45,996 bases of DNA, taken from Nostoc sp. NMS9. GTDB lineage: Bacteria > Cyanobacteriota > Cyanobacteriia > Cyanobacteriales > Nostocaceae. The notes under the pieces are model-generated. The model did no database searches. It saw only the letters and a list, made by a program, of their open reading frames with translations, and was not told the DNA's origin. The stretch lies in the NCBI RefSeq assembly GCF_017114995.1, contig NZ_JABXKL010000002.1, forward strand, positions 1 to 45,996, given 5' to 3'. Shown in pieces: positions 1 to 8,223 of the stretch (position 1 is the stretch's first letter; the number at the start of each line of letters is the position of its first letter). The position numbers and the translations under genes were made by a program.

Positions 1-278
1 TTTAATTCCTGCTTGACTTTTTGATCCCAGTAATTTCCCTCTGTGACACTTGGGGGTGCGGAAGGGGGGTTGTTAATCATCTTTTGTTGGTCTACTTTAG
101 CTGCCATTTCGTCAAAACCATCGAAAATTAGCAGCAGTTTACCCATACGGTTGAGTTGGACAAAAGCCTCATAGTGCGGTATTGGAATTTTGTATTGGCG
201 AAAGAAAAACTCAGAAAACAGGAACTCGACACTCGCTGCGTTGGCATAGTTACGCAGAGGAATTACTAACATATTCCA
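1..278 (-). pseudogene. NACHT-type NTPase fragment, 5' truncated
   Basis: Minus-strand frame open from the left edge to a TAG at 279-281, about 92 residues; the first ATG is at 272. It contains a clear Walker B block, LLLIFDGFDEMAAKVD, preceded by LVIPLRNYANA, which is how the segment between Walker A and Walker B reads in cyanobacterial NACHT proteins. The Walker A (P-loop) that should lie some 20 residues further upstream is absent: the frame closes and the phoX gene ends only about 40 bases away. After DEMAAKVDQQKMINN the sequence becomes PPSAPPSVTEG, unlike the usual FWELA continuation, so there may be an insertion too. The rest lies outside the window. I read it as the remnant of a STAND/NACHT signalling or defence gene. 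Confidence 0.6.
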
Positions 279-322
279 CTAGTGGACTAGGATGCCAATT
301 AAAAATGATCCAAGATATCAGG

Positions 323-2662
323 TTAAATAAACTTACTGCGAAAATTTTTCGGGCAGATACCAATTACAGATGGTCGGGGAACACCTGTAGCTTGCTCCCT
401 ACCACCATCAGTTTTTGAGATATTACTCGGCCAACTACTGCCACGAGGTAAACTCCGAGTTTGATTGAATGTAGTACCATTCAAATCTAGTAATTCAATG
501 CTGCGACTCAAGATCGTGCCATCGTTAATTGGACAATCTTCACCAGGATGTTGTACTGAAACAATCAGTGTATTTCCGACAAAACTTGGCCCGGTCATTT
601 CGCAGCGCACTGGCCCATAAGCAAATGGTATTATCTGTCCGGCATTTACACCACTGGTAGGGATAAAAAATAGCCAGTTATTACCGAAAACTCCAGTAAA
701 ATCAGAAACATTACCACTAACTGTATGATCGATTTTGGTTTGCTTACCTTCAGCACCTACATCAAAACCGTTGTGAGTGCCGGTAGACATATCCGTAACA
801 CCCCAAACATTTCCCTGATTGTCAAAAACTAGATTATCGACGTTGGCAAAACCAGCACCATTAACAGTTCCGGCTTCGCCACCTTGGGCAAATCTCTGCC
901 ACCGGAAGGTTAAACCTGTAGCATCGGGGCTATCTTCAATAATCTTGTACAGTCCTCCTGATTGCTGAGTCGCATTGGCATCTGTACTTAATTTGGCAAC
1001 TTGAAAAATCCGCGAATCAGGATAACCATCGCTTCCTGGCGCACCATCAGTATAGGCAATGAATACTTCTTTGGTGGTTGGATGCACTTCTATATCTTCT
1101 GGACGCGCTGTGGGAGTTCCCCCGACTAAGTTTGCAGCTAAAAAAGCATCACTAAGTACAGCACCTTGGCTAGAGTAGAAGTCAGATAGCTTTTTATTTT
1201 GATAATCAGGTAGTGCTTTTGCTTCGTTAGTGCGATCGCATTTAAATGTACCACCATCTTTGGTTTCACCTGCAATCTCATTGCGTCTTGGTAGTGGTAA
1301 AAGACCTTCTTTTTGTACCTTCTGTAACGCCGCAAATTCTACAGAAGATAGAACTGTCGGCGTAATTGGATTGGTAGCAGTAGTTAAAAGTAAGGGTATC
1401 CATTTACCTGTACCGTCTGGATTGTAACGGGCAACATACAAAGTCCCATTTTCCCACAACCTACTGTTCGTTTTACTCGTTGGTGAAGCAATAGTGCTTG
1501 CACTGACAAATTTCCAAGTATGTCCCCCCCGTCTGTCATCACCCAAGTAAGCAACTAATTTCTTGCCTTTTTCAACGCGCAGGGCAACATTTTCATGGCG
1601 GAAACGACCTAACGAAGTATGTTTGGGGGGGCGAAATTTCGGATTTTTGGGGTCAATTTCGACAATCCAGCCGTATTTTTCGCCAACTAATCCAAAAGTC
1701 TTGCCGATAGTTTTATCTGTGTAATCTGTCTGAGTGCCATTAGCTTTGACTCCTTCTGTGACGCTATTTTGGAAGTTCTCTTCCGCAGATAAAATCGTTC
1801 CCCAAGGAGTTTTACCGCCAGAACAGTTGAAAGCAGTACCAATAATTTTGTTGCCCAATTCGTCAGAGGAGAGATTAAAAACTTGGCTTGCAGCTGGACC
1901 AGTCCCAATTAAATAATTTTTGTCACCTTTTTGGTGGTTACGACTTCCCCAAGTGGTGATATTTTTGTAGTCATCATTGCGTTGGCTATTGATTCCTAAC
2001 CCAGACAGACCATGAATGCGGCGATTTTTGGCATCTTTGACTACAGCAAAACGTTTACTTCTATTCTGGCGAGAAATGCGGACGATCGAGCCGCCTTGAT
2101 TATATAAAAATTCCCCTTCAACTTCAATATTTCTGCTGGAGGGTAAAGCCCAACCAATGACGTTTTCAAATGCGTCTGGTAGTCCTTTCAGCTCGGATGA
2201 ATCTTCTACGACTAAACTAGAAAATGGAAAACTAACGTATTCATGATTTACCCATAAATACCCGACATCATTAGTTTTACCAAGGGAAATAAACCCAGTG
2301 AAATCGTTGTTATAACCAAAATAATCATCTTTGTTAGGAAAGACGCGATCACCCCAACTGACAATTACATAACGTTCGTACTCTGGTGGCACTACCACAT
2401 CATCAATAACGTTGTAGCTACTTAACTTAATATCCGTAGATGCTTTAACTACTTCTCCCTGACCAATTCCTGTTGGCAAGAAATTTTTCTGTTGTTGATA
2501 AATTGGTAGGGGATGTGGTAAGCGTACAGGTGTAAAGCTTATACTAGCGGTTTTTGCTTCTGCAACTCTAGCAAAATTATTTAGAAGTTTATTTCCCAAA
2601 ATAGCAGCACCAGCACTACCAGCAAAAAATCTTAAAAGTTCTCTCCGACTTAATTTAGACAT
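323..2662 (-). CDS. phoX: PhoX-family alkaline phosphatase (DUF839), Tat-exported
   Basis: 779 residues. The N-terminus SKLSRRELLRFFAGSAGAA is a twin-arginine signal (RR at 6-7, hydrophobic stretch, Ala-rich end), so the folded protein should be exported through Tat to the periplasm or outside. Family hallmarks in order: TPWGTILSAEENF, RHENVAL, YLGDDRRGGHTWKF, RPEDIEVHPTTKEVF, NVDNLVFDNQGNVWG and, near the end, CEMTGPSF followed by SVQHPGED. PhoX enzymes are Ca/Fe-dependent phosphomonoesterases that release phosphate from organic esters under phosphate starvation. The gene stands alone, with a Pho-box array about 135 bases upstream that supports this role. Start: ATG directly before the Tat motif. 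Function is assigned by family; activity is inferred. Confidence 0.9.
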   Translation of the reverse strand: MSKLSRRELLRFFAGSAGAAILGNKLLNNFARVAEAKTASISFTPVRLPHPLPIYQQQKNFLPTGIGQGEVVKASTDIKLSSYNVIDDVVVPPEYERYVIVSWGDRVFPNKDDYFGYNNDFTGFISLGKTNDVGYLWVNHEYVSFPFSSLVVEDSSELKGLPDAFENVIGWALPSSRNIEVEGEFLYNQGGSIVRISRQNRSKRFAVVKDAKNRRIHGLSGLGINSQRNDDYKNITTWGSRNHQKGDKNYLIGTGPAASQVFNLSSDELGNKIIGTAFNCSGGKTPWGTILSAEENFQNSVTEGVKANGTQTDYTDKTIGKTFGLVGEKYGWIVEIDPKNPKFRPPKHTSLGRFRHENVALRVEKGKKLVAYLGDDRRGGHTWKFVSASTIASPTSKTNSRLWENGTLYVARYNPDGTGKWIPLLLTTATNPITPTVLSSVEFAALQKVQKEGLLPLPRRNEIAGETKDGGTFKCDRTNEAKALPDYQNKKLSDFYSSQGAVLSDAFLAANLVGGTPTARPEDIEVHPTTKEVFIAYTDGAPGSDGYPDSRIFQVAKLSTDANATQQSGGLYKIIEDSPDATGLTFRWQRFAQGGEAGTVNGAGFANVDNLVFDNQGNVWGVTDMSTGTHNGFDVGAEGKQTKIDHTVSGNVSDFTGVFGNNWLFFIPTSGVNAGQIIPFAYGPVRCEMTGPSFVGNTLIVSVQHPGEDCPINDGTILSRSIELLDLNGTTFNQTRSLPRGSSWPSNISKTDGGREQATGVPRPSVIGICPKNFRSKFI

Positions 2663-2797
2663 AAAACTTTCCTCTGGTGTAACAGAAAAATTTAGTAGAA
2701 ATAAACTCTAATTTCTAAAAGTTTGCGGTATTTGAAATAACTAATAAGCTATTAATAATAAAAGTATGATTATTTTATTATTTACTCTAGTTGACAA

Positions 2798-2838
2798 TGA
2801 TTAAGCTTAGGTTATAAATTAATTAACTAAAAATTATC
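2798..2838 (-). promoter_or_regulatory. Candidate Pho box (four octamers at 11-base spacing) for phoX
   Basis: Read on the minus strand, octamers with 3-base spacers are GATAATTT (2831-2838), GTTAATTA (2820-2827), TATAACCT (2809-2816) and CTTAATCA (2798-2805). Against the cyanobacterial Pho-box consensus PyTTAAPyPy(T/A) they match 6, 7, 7 and 8 of 8 positions. An AT-rich stretch containing TAATAAAAT follows at 2765-2790 and could hold the -10 box. The array sits between divergent genes but lies in the right place for phoX. Binding of the response regulator SphR/PhoB is inferred. Confidence 0.6.
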
Positions 2839-2923
2839 ACCTCTTACTATAGCTCGAATTAAGTAAGGAACAGTGTCAACGCCCCATCTGTCCTATCCTG
2901 AAGAAGGATAAATCAATAGTGTT

Positions 2924-3877
2924 GTGGGTGAGACTGTGTTTTTCAGCGTTGTGATACCGACTTATAATCGCCAACCGATTTTAGAAAAGTGCCTCCGCGC
3001 CTTGGAGGTGCAGGAGTTGAGTCAGCCAAGTTCAGTTACTAATTACGAGATTGTCTTGGTAGATGATGGTTCTACTGATGGGACGTTGGAGTGGTTAGCA
3101 GCACACAAAGAGGAATTTCCTCATGTGCGCTGGTTTGAGCAAGATCATGCTGGCCCAGCTGCGGCTCGGAATTTGGGGGTAGAGAAGGCGCAGGGAGACA
3201 CAATTATCTTTATTGATAGCGATTTAGTAGTGCTGAAGAATTTCCTGCAAGCTCATGAGTCGGCACTAGTGCAGGGTAAAGAGAAATTGGGGAGCGATCG
3301 CTTTTTCACTTACGGTGCAGTTATTAATACTTGTAATTTCAACAATCCAACGGCTGAACCCTACAAAGTCACAGATTTTTCAGCCGCTTTTTTTGCTACG
3401 GGAAATGTAGCAATTCCTAAACATTGGTTAGATAAAGCGGGACTTTTTGATACTAGTTTTCAACTCTATGGCTGGGAAGATTTAGAATTAGGTGTGCGGC
3501 TGAAAAAACTAGGTTTGACACTAATTAAATGTCCAGAAGCCGTAGGATATCACTGGCATCCAGCATTTAACTTAGAGCAAATTCCCCGATTAATTGACCA
3601 AGAAATTCAACGCGGACGGATGGGAGTTTTGTTTTATCAGAAGCATCCTACATGGGAAGTACGAATGATGATTCAAATGACTTGGCTGCATCGCTTACTT
3701 TGGGGAATTTTGTCACTTAATGGCACACTAAATGAGCGGACAATGGCTCCGTTATTGCAATGGCTAATTAATTTAGGTAAACCTCAATTAGCTTTAGAAA
3801 TTGCTCGAATTTTTCTCAACTGGTACAACGTGAAGGGTGTTTATGAAGCCTATGCTCAAATGCAGCAAGCATCGTGA
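2924..3877 (+). CDS. Glycosyltransferase family 2 (GT-A fold)
   Basis: 317 residues, GTG start at 2924 after an in-frame stop at 2909; AAGAAGG at 2901-2907 is a distant ribosome site. N-terminal FFSVVIPTYNR with VDDGSTDGT is the nucleotide-sugar binding part. AGPAAARNLG and IFIDSDLVV give the metal-binding DxD, and ATGNVAIPK with GWEDLELGVRLKKLG forms the acceptor side and catalytic ED. No transmembrane helix is evident, so it is probably cytoplasmic or membrane-associated. It would transfer a sugar onto a lipid, polysaccharide or protein; donor and acceptor cannot be told from sequence. It is divergent from phoX and not in an obvious operon. Confidence 0.85.
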   Translation: MGETVFFSVVIPTYNRQPILEKCLRALEVQELSQPSSVTNYEIVLVDDGSTDGTLEWLAAHKEEFPHVRWFEQDHAGPAAARNLGVEKAQGDTIIFIDSDLVVLKNFLQAHESALVQGKEKLGSDRFFTYGAVINTCNFNNPTAEPYKVTDFSAAFFATGNVAIPKHWLDKAGLFDTSFQLYGWEDLELGVRLKKLGLTLIKCPEAVGYHWHPAFNLEQIPRLIDQEIQRGRMGVLFYQKHPTWEVRMMIQMTWLHRLLWGILSLNGTLNERTMAPLLQWLINLGKPQLALEIARIFLNWYNVKGVYEAYAQMQQAS

Positions 3878-3952
3878 TTTAAACACCTTTGGGAAGTAGC
3901 ACTGCCCCGAAAAGCAGTTCTTAGAGGAAAAAGCGATTAGGTGCGAGGTGCG

Positions 3953-4131
3953 CCCGTCTGTACCAGTTTCTATACAAATCCTGAAAGAATGCGATCTCTT
4001 TCTTGGGCATTGAAGGCGTTAGTACCCACCAGTGAGAGCAGGACTGCGTTAACCTTGAGAAAGTGATGCTTGGATTGTCAGGGGACGAAATTGCAGCTAT
4101 CTTGGGTCAACCAGAAGCATTTATGGGATAA
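3953..4131 (+). pseudogene. Possible sigma-70 region-4-like remnant with a frameshift
   Basis: This gene-less spacer (3878-4229) holds two adjoining frames. From 3953 to about 4063 it reads ...RMRSLSWALKALVPT, then SESRTALTLRK and a stop. After a shift near 4064 it continues VMLGLSGDEIAAILGQ and stops at 4129. Joined, they resemble the end of an ECF sigma factor, where LSxxEIAxILG is the helix-turn-helix. It is short, has no start and rests on eye alignment only. It could also be a different HTH protein or chance. Confidence 0.3.
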
Positions 4132-4229
4132 CTTCAGATTAATTACTTTTTCTTGCCCTTAGATTTCTTGCCATTCGTCCGGTGAATCAAATCCTTTTGT
4201 GTTGGTCTTCGGTTTTTGTTTAAGGACTG

Positions 4230-4868
4230 TTATGTTCCCGGACGAGAGCGAATACCATCGGGTATATGATGGCGATCGCCTAATATTTCTAACAAGGGGC
4301 CATTAACGTCAAATTTAACCATACTTACCGACGCGACCAAAATATTCACTCGATAGCGATAGCGTCCCAAATCAATTCCTAGTAAACTGCAAAGCATAAT
4401 CCGAATCGTGGCTTTATGGGAAACTACTAAAACATTACCTTGGGGATGTTTTTCTTGAATTTCAGCAATTACAGGCATAGAACGGTTAGCAATATCTACC
4501 GCAGTTTCTCCACCAATGGGTGCATTCCAAGCCGGTTCTGTCAACCATTTTACATAGTTTTGGGCGTAATTCTCTTGGACAAACGATTTACTCAAAGTTT
4601 CCCAAGAGCCGTAACTACCTTCTCTAAGTCCGTCACGCAACTGCATATTCATACCGATAGCATCACAAAATGGCTTGGCAGTTGCAATTGTGCGCTTCAT
4701 CGGGCTAACATAAACAGCCTCCCACAACAAGCTTTGATAAACATCGGCAAAACTCTCTGCCATCTGTATCCCTTCAGAGGTCAACTGAGCATCAGTTTCA
4801 CCGCAGAAATTACCACTTTGACTAAAAGTAGTTTCTCCATGTCGCAGTAAATACAAATTGAGTGTCAT
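4230..4868 (-). CDS. Histidine phosphatase family protein (phosphoglycerate mutase-like)
   Basis: 212 residues from ATG 4868; an 18-residue upstream extension is possible but MTLNLYLLRHGET is the usual family start. LLRHGET holds the phospho-accepting histidine with its arginine; further motifs are VYVSPMKRTIATA, LREGSYGSWE (second Arg/Glu) and VVSHKATIRIML with the second catalytic histidine. These residues are all present, so the enzyme should be an active broad-range phosphatase or mutase acting through a phosphohistidine. Members include GpmB-like, CobC-like and sugar-phosphate phosphatases; the substrate is not determinable. It is a single gene with no obvious partner. Confidence 0.85.
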   Translation of the reverse strand: MTLNLYLLRHGETTFSQSGNFCGETDAQLTSEGIQMAESFADVYQSLLWEAVYVSPMKRTIATAKPFCDAIGMNMQLRDGLREGSYGSWETLSKSFVQENYAQNYVKWLTEPAWNAPIGGETAVDIANRSMPVIAEIQEKHPQGNVLVVSHKATIRIMLCSLLGIDLGRYRYRVNILVASVSMVKFDVNGPLLEILGDRHHIPDGIRSRPGT

Positions 4869-5112
4869 AGCTTGTGTTGCGATTGGGATAAAGGAGTTTG
4901 TGCAAAAATAAACTACCATCAATCTTGCAATCGAGTCTGTGACACCAGGACAAAGTAATCAACCAAAAAAGTCAATCAACCACAAACTTTTGATTTCGTT
5001 GACAAAAGTAGCGGTAAGAGCTATTACTCTAGTTTGAGCCGGGATACGGATACCGTTGGCAATTCCCTACTTCTTCCAAATCGCACTCCTACACCCCTGT
5101 ATAATCGCCTTT

Positions 5113-5325
5113 TCACTTTGACTTTTGAATATCATCGCCTGCATTCCCATAAAAGATCAGGTCTTTGTTTTCGTCAACAATCTCAATGTAACTATTGGGA
5201 TTAAAACTGTGTGGATAAACGTAGAGCCTAACAATCCCTATCTGCTTGAATGGCTTGCACTGCTCATCATGCGAAATAAACTCTACTCGATCGTCCTCTT
5301 TTAATCGTCGCTTTGATTTTCTCAT
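5113..5325 (-). CDS. Small conserved-looking hypothetical protein
   Basis: 70 residues, ATG start at 5325. The N-terminus is basic (RKSKRRLKEDD), followed by an apparent small beta-rich fold: DRVEFISHDE, IGIVRLYVYP, YIEIVDENKDLIFYGN. No known motif. Alternating hydrophobic strands and a sensible length suggest a real gene, perhaps an SH3-like or KOW-like barrel, but I do not recognise it. No clear ribosome site is seen. Flanking spacers contain only HIP1-type octamers. Confidence 0.5.
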   Translation of the reverse strand: MRKSKRRLKEDDRVEFISHDEQCKPFKQIGIVRLYVYPHSFNPNSYIEIVDENKDLIFYGNAGDDIQKSK

Positions 5326-5386
5326 TTTTTTAATTGATGCGATCGCACCCCCAAACCACGATCGCCTTTATCCTCTAAGAAGATTG

Positions 5387-5545
5387 TTAGTTTAGTGCAG
5401 CAGCGATCGCATTACCTAAATGTTTCAATGTCCTTTCCTTGGCAACCTCGGTTGCTGCCCGTGCAGATTCAGCAAGGATTGTGTCAGTGTTTGGGGTCAA
5501 CTTGAGTGCCCCGCCCTGCCCCCAGCAATCAAATTGAAGATTCAT
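5387..5545 (-). CDS. Possible 52-residue protein downstream of recG
   Basis: Minus-strand ATG at 5545, stop TAA at 5387-5389, about 30 bases after the recG stop. The product begins MNLQFDCWGQGG and continues with an amphipathic helical part (ILAESARAATEVAKERTLKHL) ending IAAALN. Its amino-acid make-up looks coding, but there is no clear ribosome site and I recognise no family. It may be a short gene co-transcribed with recG or the tail of a lost gene. Confidence 0.35.
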   Translation of the reverse strand: MNLQFDCWGQGGALKLTPNTDTILAESARAATEVAKERTLKHLGNAIAAALN

Positions 5546-5575
5546 TGCTTGATGTAGGTTTCTAACTCAAATATG

Positions 5576-8077
5576 TTATGTCAAAATCGCCCCACCCATT
5601 AAGCGCTCATACCGATACTTCAACTCTTCTTTCATTAAATACCAACGCTCTAAAGTAATATCCATTTCTATTATTTTCTCCGCTGCTTGCCGCGCTAAAA
5701 GTAAAACTTCCTCATCGTCAACCAAACTCGCTAAGGTAAAATCTGGCACTCCAGATTGACGAGTTCCCAGTACTTGCCCTGGCCCACGAAAACGCATATC
5801 CATTTCAGAAATGAAAAAGCCATCCTGAGATTGTTCCAATACTTTCAACCGTTGTTGAGCATCAGGGCTTCTGGAACTGCTCATCAATAAACAGTAGGAC
5901 TGAGCCGCGCCACGACCAACGCGCCCCCGCAGTTGGTGCAGTTGCGATAAGCCAAATCGCTCTGCATTTTCAATGAGCATTACTGTAGCATTAGGTACGT
6001 CTACACCTACTTCAACAACAGTAGTAGAAACCAAAATTTGCGTTTGGTTATCACGGAATTTGGTTATTGCTTCATCCTTTTCGGCTGAACTCATGCGACC
6101 GTGTAGCAGCCCTACTTGAAAATCGGGAAAAACGCTTTCCTGTAGCTTTTGATGCTCGTCAACAGCCGATCGCAAATCCAGTTTTTCTGATTCTTCCACT
6201 AATGGCAAAACCACATAAACTTGTCTACCTTGGACAATTTCTCGGCGGATCAGGTCGTAAGCATGGTTGCGTTGCTGACCCGATAGCACTGTTGTCTGAA
6301 TCTTTTGTCGTCCCGGTGGTAACTCATCAATTTGGCTCACATCCAAATCCCCATGTATCGTCAGTGCTAAGGTTCGGGGAATTGGGGTAGCTGTCATAGT
6401 TAACACATGAGGTTGATTGCCTTTTTGCTGCAAACGTGCCCGTTGTTCTACCCCAAAGCGATGCTGTTCATCGATCACCACTAACCCTAATTGCTGGAAG
6501 TTTACAGGGTCTTGAATCAAGGCATGAGTTCCTACTAACAGAGGTAATTCACCAGTTCCTAACTGAGAATGTATTTGTCTTCGTTTCGCAGCTTTAGTGG
6601 AACCTGTAAGTAATTCCACTGGTAAATGCAGTAGATTAAACCAGCTAACTAACTTGCGATAATGTTGTTCTGCCAAAACTTCTGTGGGAGCCATCAGCGC
6701 CGCTTGGTAGCCAGATTGAATTGCTGCAAGGATAGCTAACACTGCGACGACCGTTTTCCCAGAACCGACATCACCTTGCACCAAACGATTCATTGGCACA
6801 GGTTTTTGTAAATCGTTGAGAATATCGTTGAGAACTCGTTGCTGTGCGCCAGTGAGTTGAAAAGGCAGTATTTCGTGGAATTTCTCTACAAGTTGACCGC
6901 GTGGGACAAGAATGGCGCTGGTTTGAATCGCTCTTGCTTGCTGTTGACGTTGGAGTAAGCCAAGTTGTAGGTAGAAAAATTCATCAAAAACTAGGCGACG
7001 ACGGGCAACTTGTAAGGCGGCGCTATCGCTGGGAAAATGGATATTAGCGATCGCATCTTTTAATTCCATCAAACCATACTTCTGCCGCAAACCATTTGGC
7101 AAAGGATCTTTTAGGTTAGCTGCAGCAGGCAAAGCAGCAATTACCGCCTGTCGCACTGTATTCGCCACCACGCCTTCAGTTAGTCCATAAATTGGCACTA
7201 CCCGCCCAATATTTAGCGACTCAATCGTATCTCCTGGATTTGCCAAAACCTCTAGTTCTGGATTATCCAATGTCAATCCGTATTTACTTTCTTTCACCAA
7301 GCCACAGGCTGCCAGAATGCTACCTACTGCATAACGGCGTTTTAAACTTTCTTGCCAAGCGCGACTGCTAAAGCGCGTACCTGCGTAAAAACGGCCAATT
7401 TTGATTTGACCGCTGTTATCTTTTACTACCAATTCTAAAATTGATAATTTCTGATTTTTAGGGCTAGTAAAGCAGTTGCAACGCTTCACTGTAGCCACTA
7501 TTGTCACCGTCTCACCCGCCTGTAACTCGCGGATATTCACCTGACGCGCATAATCAATATGGTCACGAGGATAGTAGAAAAGCAAGTCACGGACGGTATG
7601 TAAACCAAGCCGTGCCAAATTATCAGCTTTTTTAAAGCCTATTTCTGGTAAATCACTGAGTTTTTGCTCAATTTTTGGTGCAAGTCTCCGACTCACCTCA
7701 GTAACAATTGGAGATTTTGGATTTTTAATTTTGGATTGATAAATTCTCCCTTGCTCCTCTGCTCCTCTGCTCCCCTGCTCCCTCTGCTCCTCCTTTCGCT
7801 GCTCCTCTTGCTGTAGTTGGGAAAGATACCTACGAGTCTCTGCTACTAAATGCTGCCTTTCTTCCAGTGCTAGATGTGGATAACTAGCAAATTGCACCGC
7901 TAGTCCTTGCCAACGGCGGCGTTCAGTTTGGGGTAAGCCTGTTGGGAATTTGCCCAAAGTTAGGCTCAGAAATTCACTGAAACGGTATTCTCTGCCCATC
8001 AAGTCTGTAAAGCCACGTTCAGCTTCTATTGCCAAGGCTTTGTGCAATCGTATCCAATCTGGTTTTTCATTAATCAT
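5576..8077 (-). CDS. recG: ATP-dependent DNA helicase RecG
   Basis: 833 residues. RecG remodels stalled replication forks and Holliday junctions. A cyanobacterial N-terminal extension (about 1-130) precedes the wedge/OB domain (around 170-270, VTIVATVKRCNC). The helicase core has Walker A GDVGSGKT (about 435-442), DEQH box VVIDEQHRFG (about 532), TMTATPIPRTLAL, STTVVEVGVDVPNA and QLRGRVGRG. All helicase motifs are intact, so it should be active. Residues about 88-122 are a low-complexity insert (EEQRKEEQREQGSRGAEEQG then QSKIKNPKSP) encoded by DNA that looks like intergenic repeat material. It stands as the first gene of its minus-strand unit. Confidence 0.95.
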   Translation of the reverse strand: MINEKPDWIRLHKALAIEAERGFTDLMGREYRFSEFLSLTLGKFPTGLPQTERRRWQGLAVQFASYPHLALEERQHLVAETRRYLSQLQQEEQRKEEQREQGSRGAEEQGRIYQSKIKNPKSPIVTEVSRRLAPKIEQKLSDLPEIGFKKADNLARLGLHTVRDLLFYYPRDHIDYARQVNIRELQAGETVTIVATVKRCNCFTSPKNQKLSILELVVKDNSGQIKIGRFYAGTRFSSRAWQESLKRRYAVGSILAACGLVKESKYGLTLDNPELEVLANPGDTIESLNIGRVVPIYGLTEGVVANTVRQAVIAALPAAANLKDPLPNGLRQKYGLMELKDAIANIHFPSDSAALQVARRRLVFDEFFYLQLGLLQRQQQARAIQTSAILVPRGQLVEKFHEILPFQLTGAQQRVLNDILNDLQKPVPMNRLVQGDVGSGKTVVAVLAILAAIQSGYQAALMAPTEVLAEQHYRKLVSWFNLLHLPVELLTGSTKAAKRRQIHSQLGTGELPLLVGTHALIQDPVNFQQLGLVVIDEQHRFGVEQRARLQQKGNQPHVLTMTATPIPRTLALTIHGDLDVSQIDELPPGRQKIQTTVLSGQQRNHAYDLIRREIVQGRQVYVVLPLVEESEKLDLRSAVDEHQKLQESVFPDFQVGLLHGRMSSAEKDEAITKFRDNQTQILVSTTVVEVGVDVPNATVMLIENAERFGLSQLHQLRGRVGRGAAQSYCLLMSSSRSPDAQQRLKVLEQSQDGFFISEMDMRFRGPGQVLGTRQSGVPDFTLASLVDDEEVLLLARQAAEKIIEMDITLERWYLMKEELKYRYERLMGGAILT

Positions 8078-8106
8078 TGGTCAGCAGAGTGAGGAGTCAG
8101 GAGTAG

Positions 8107-8171
8107 AGACGCGACGCCAGTCGCTACAACGGGGGGAACCCCCGCAACGCGCTGGCTCATTAATCGCGTCT
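8107..8171. repeat. Palindromic intergenic element upstream of recG
   Basis: Outer arms AGACGCGA (8107-8114) and TCGCGTCT (8164-8171) are perfect inverted repeats; inside is a G/C hairpin GGGGGGAACCCCC. It is followed at 8185-8222 by ACTCATA-type heptamers. A related ACAGACGCGATTAATCGC motif occurs at 22836-22851. This is typical of dispersed Nostoc spacer repeats. Confidence 0.6.
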
Positions 8172-8223
8172 GTTAGGAGTTAGGAATAAATAACTCATAA
8201 CTCATAATTCATAACTCATAACT

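Noticed and set aside
4142..4225. Minus-strand frame ending THRTNGKKSKGKKK-like basic tail
   Set aside because: Only about 28 codons, no start codon; basic runs arise easily from A-rich DNA. It may be a remnant but cannot be supported.
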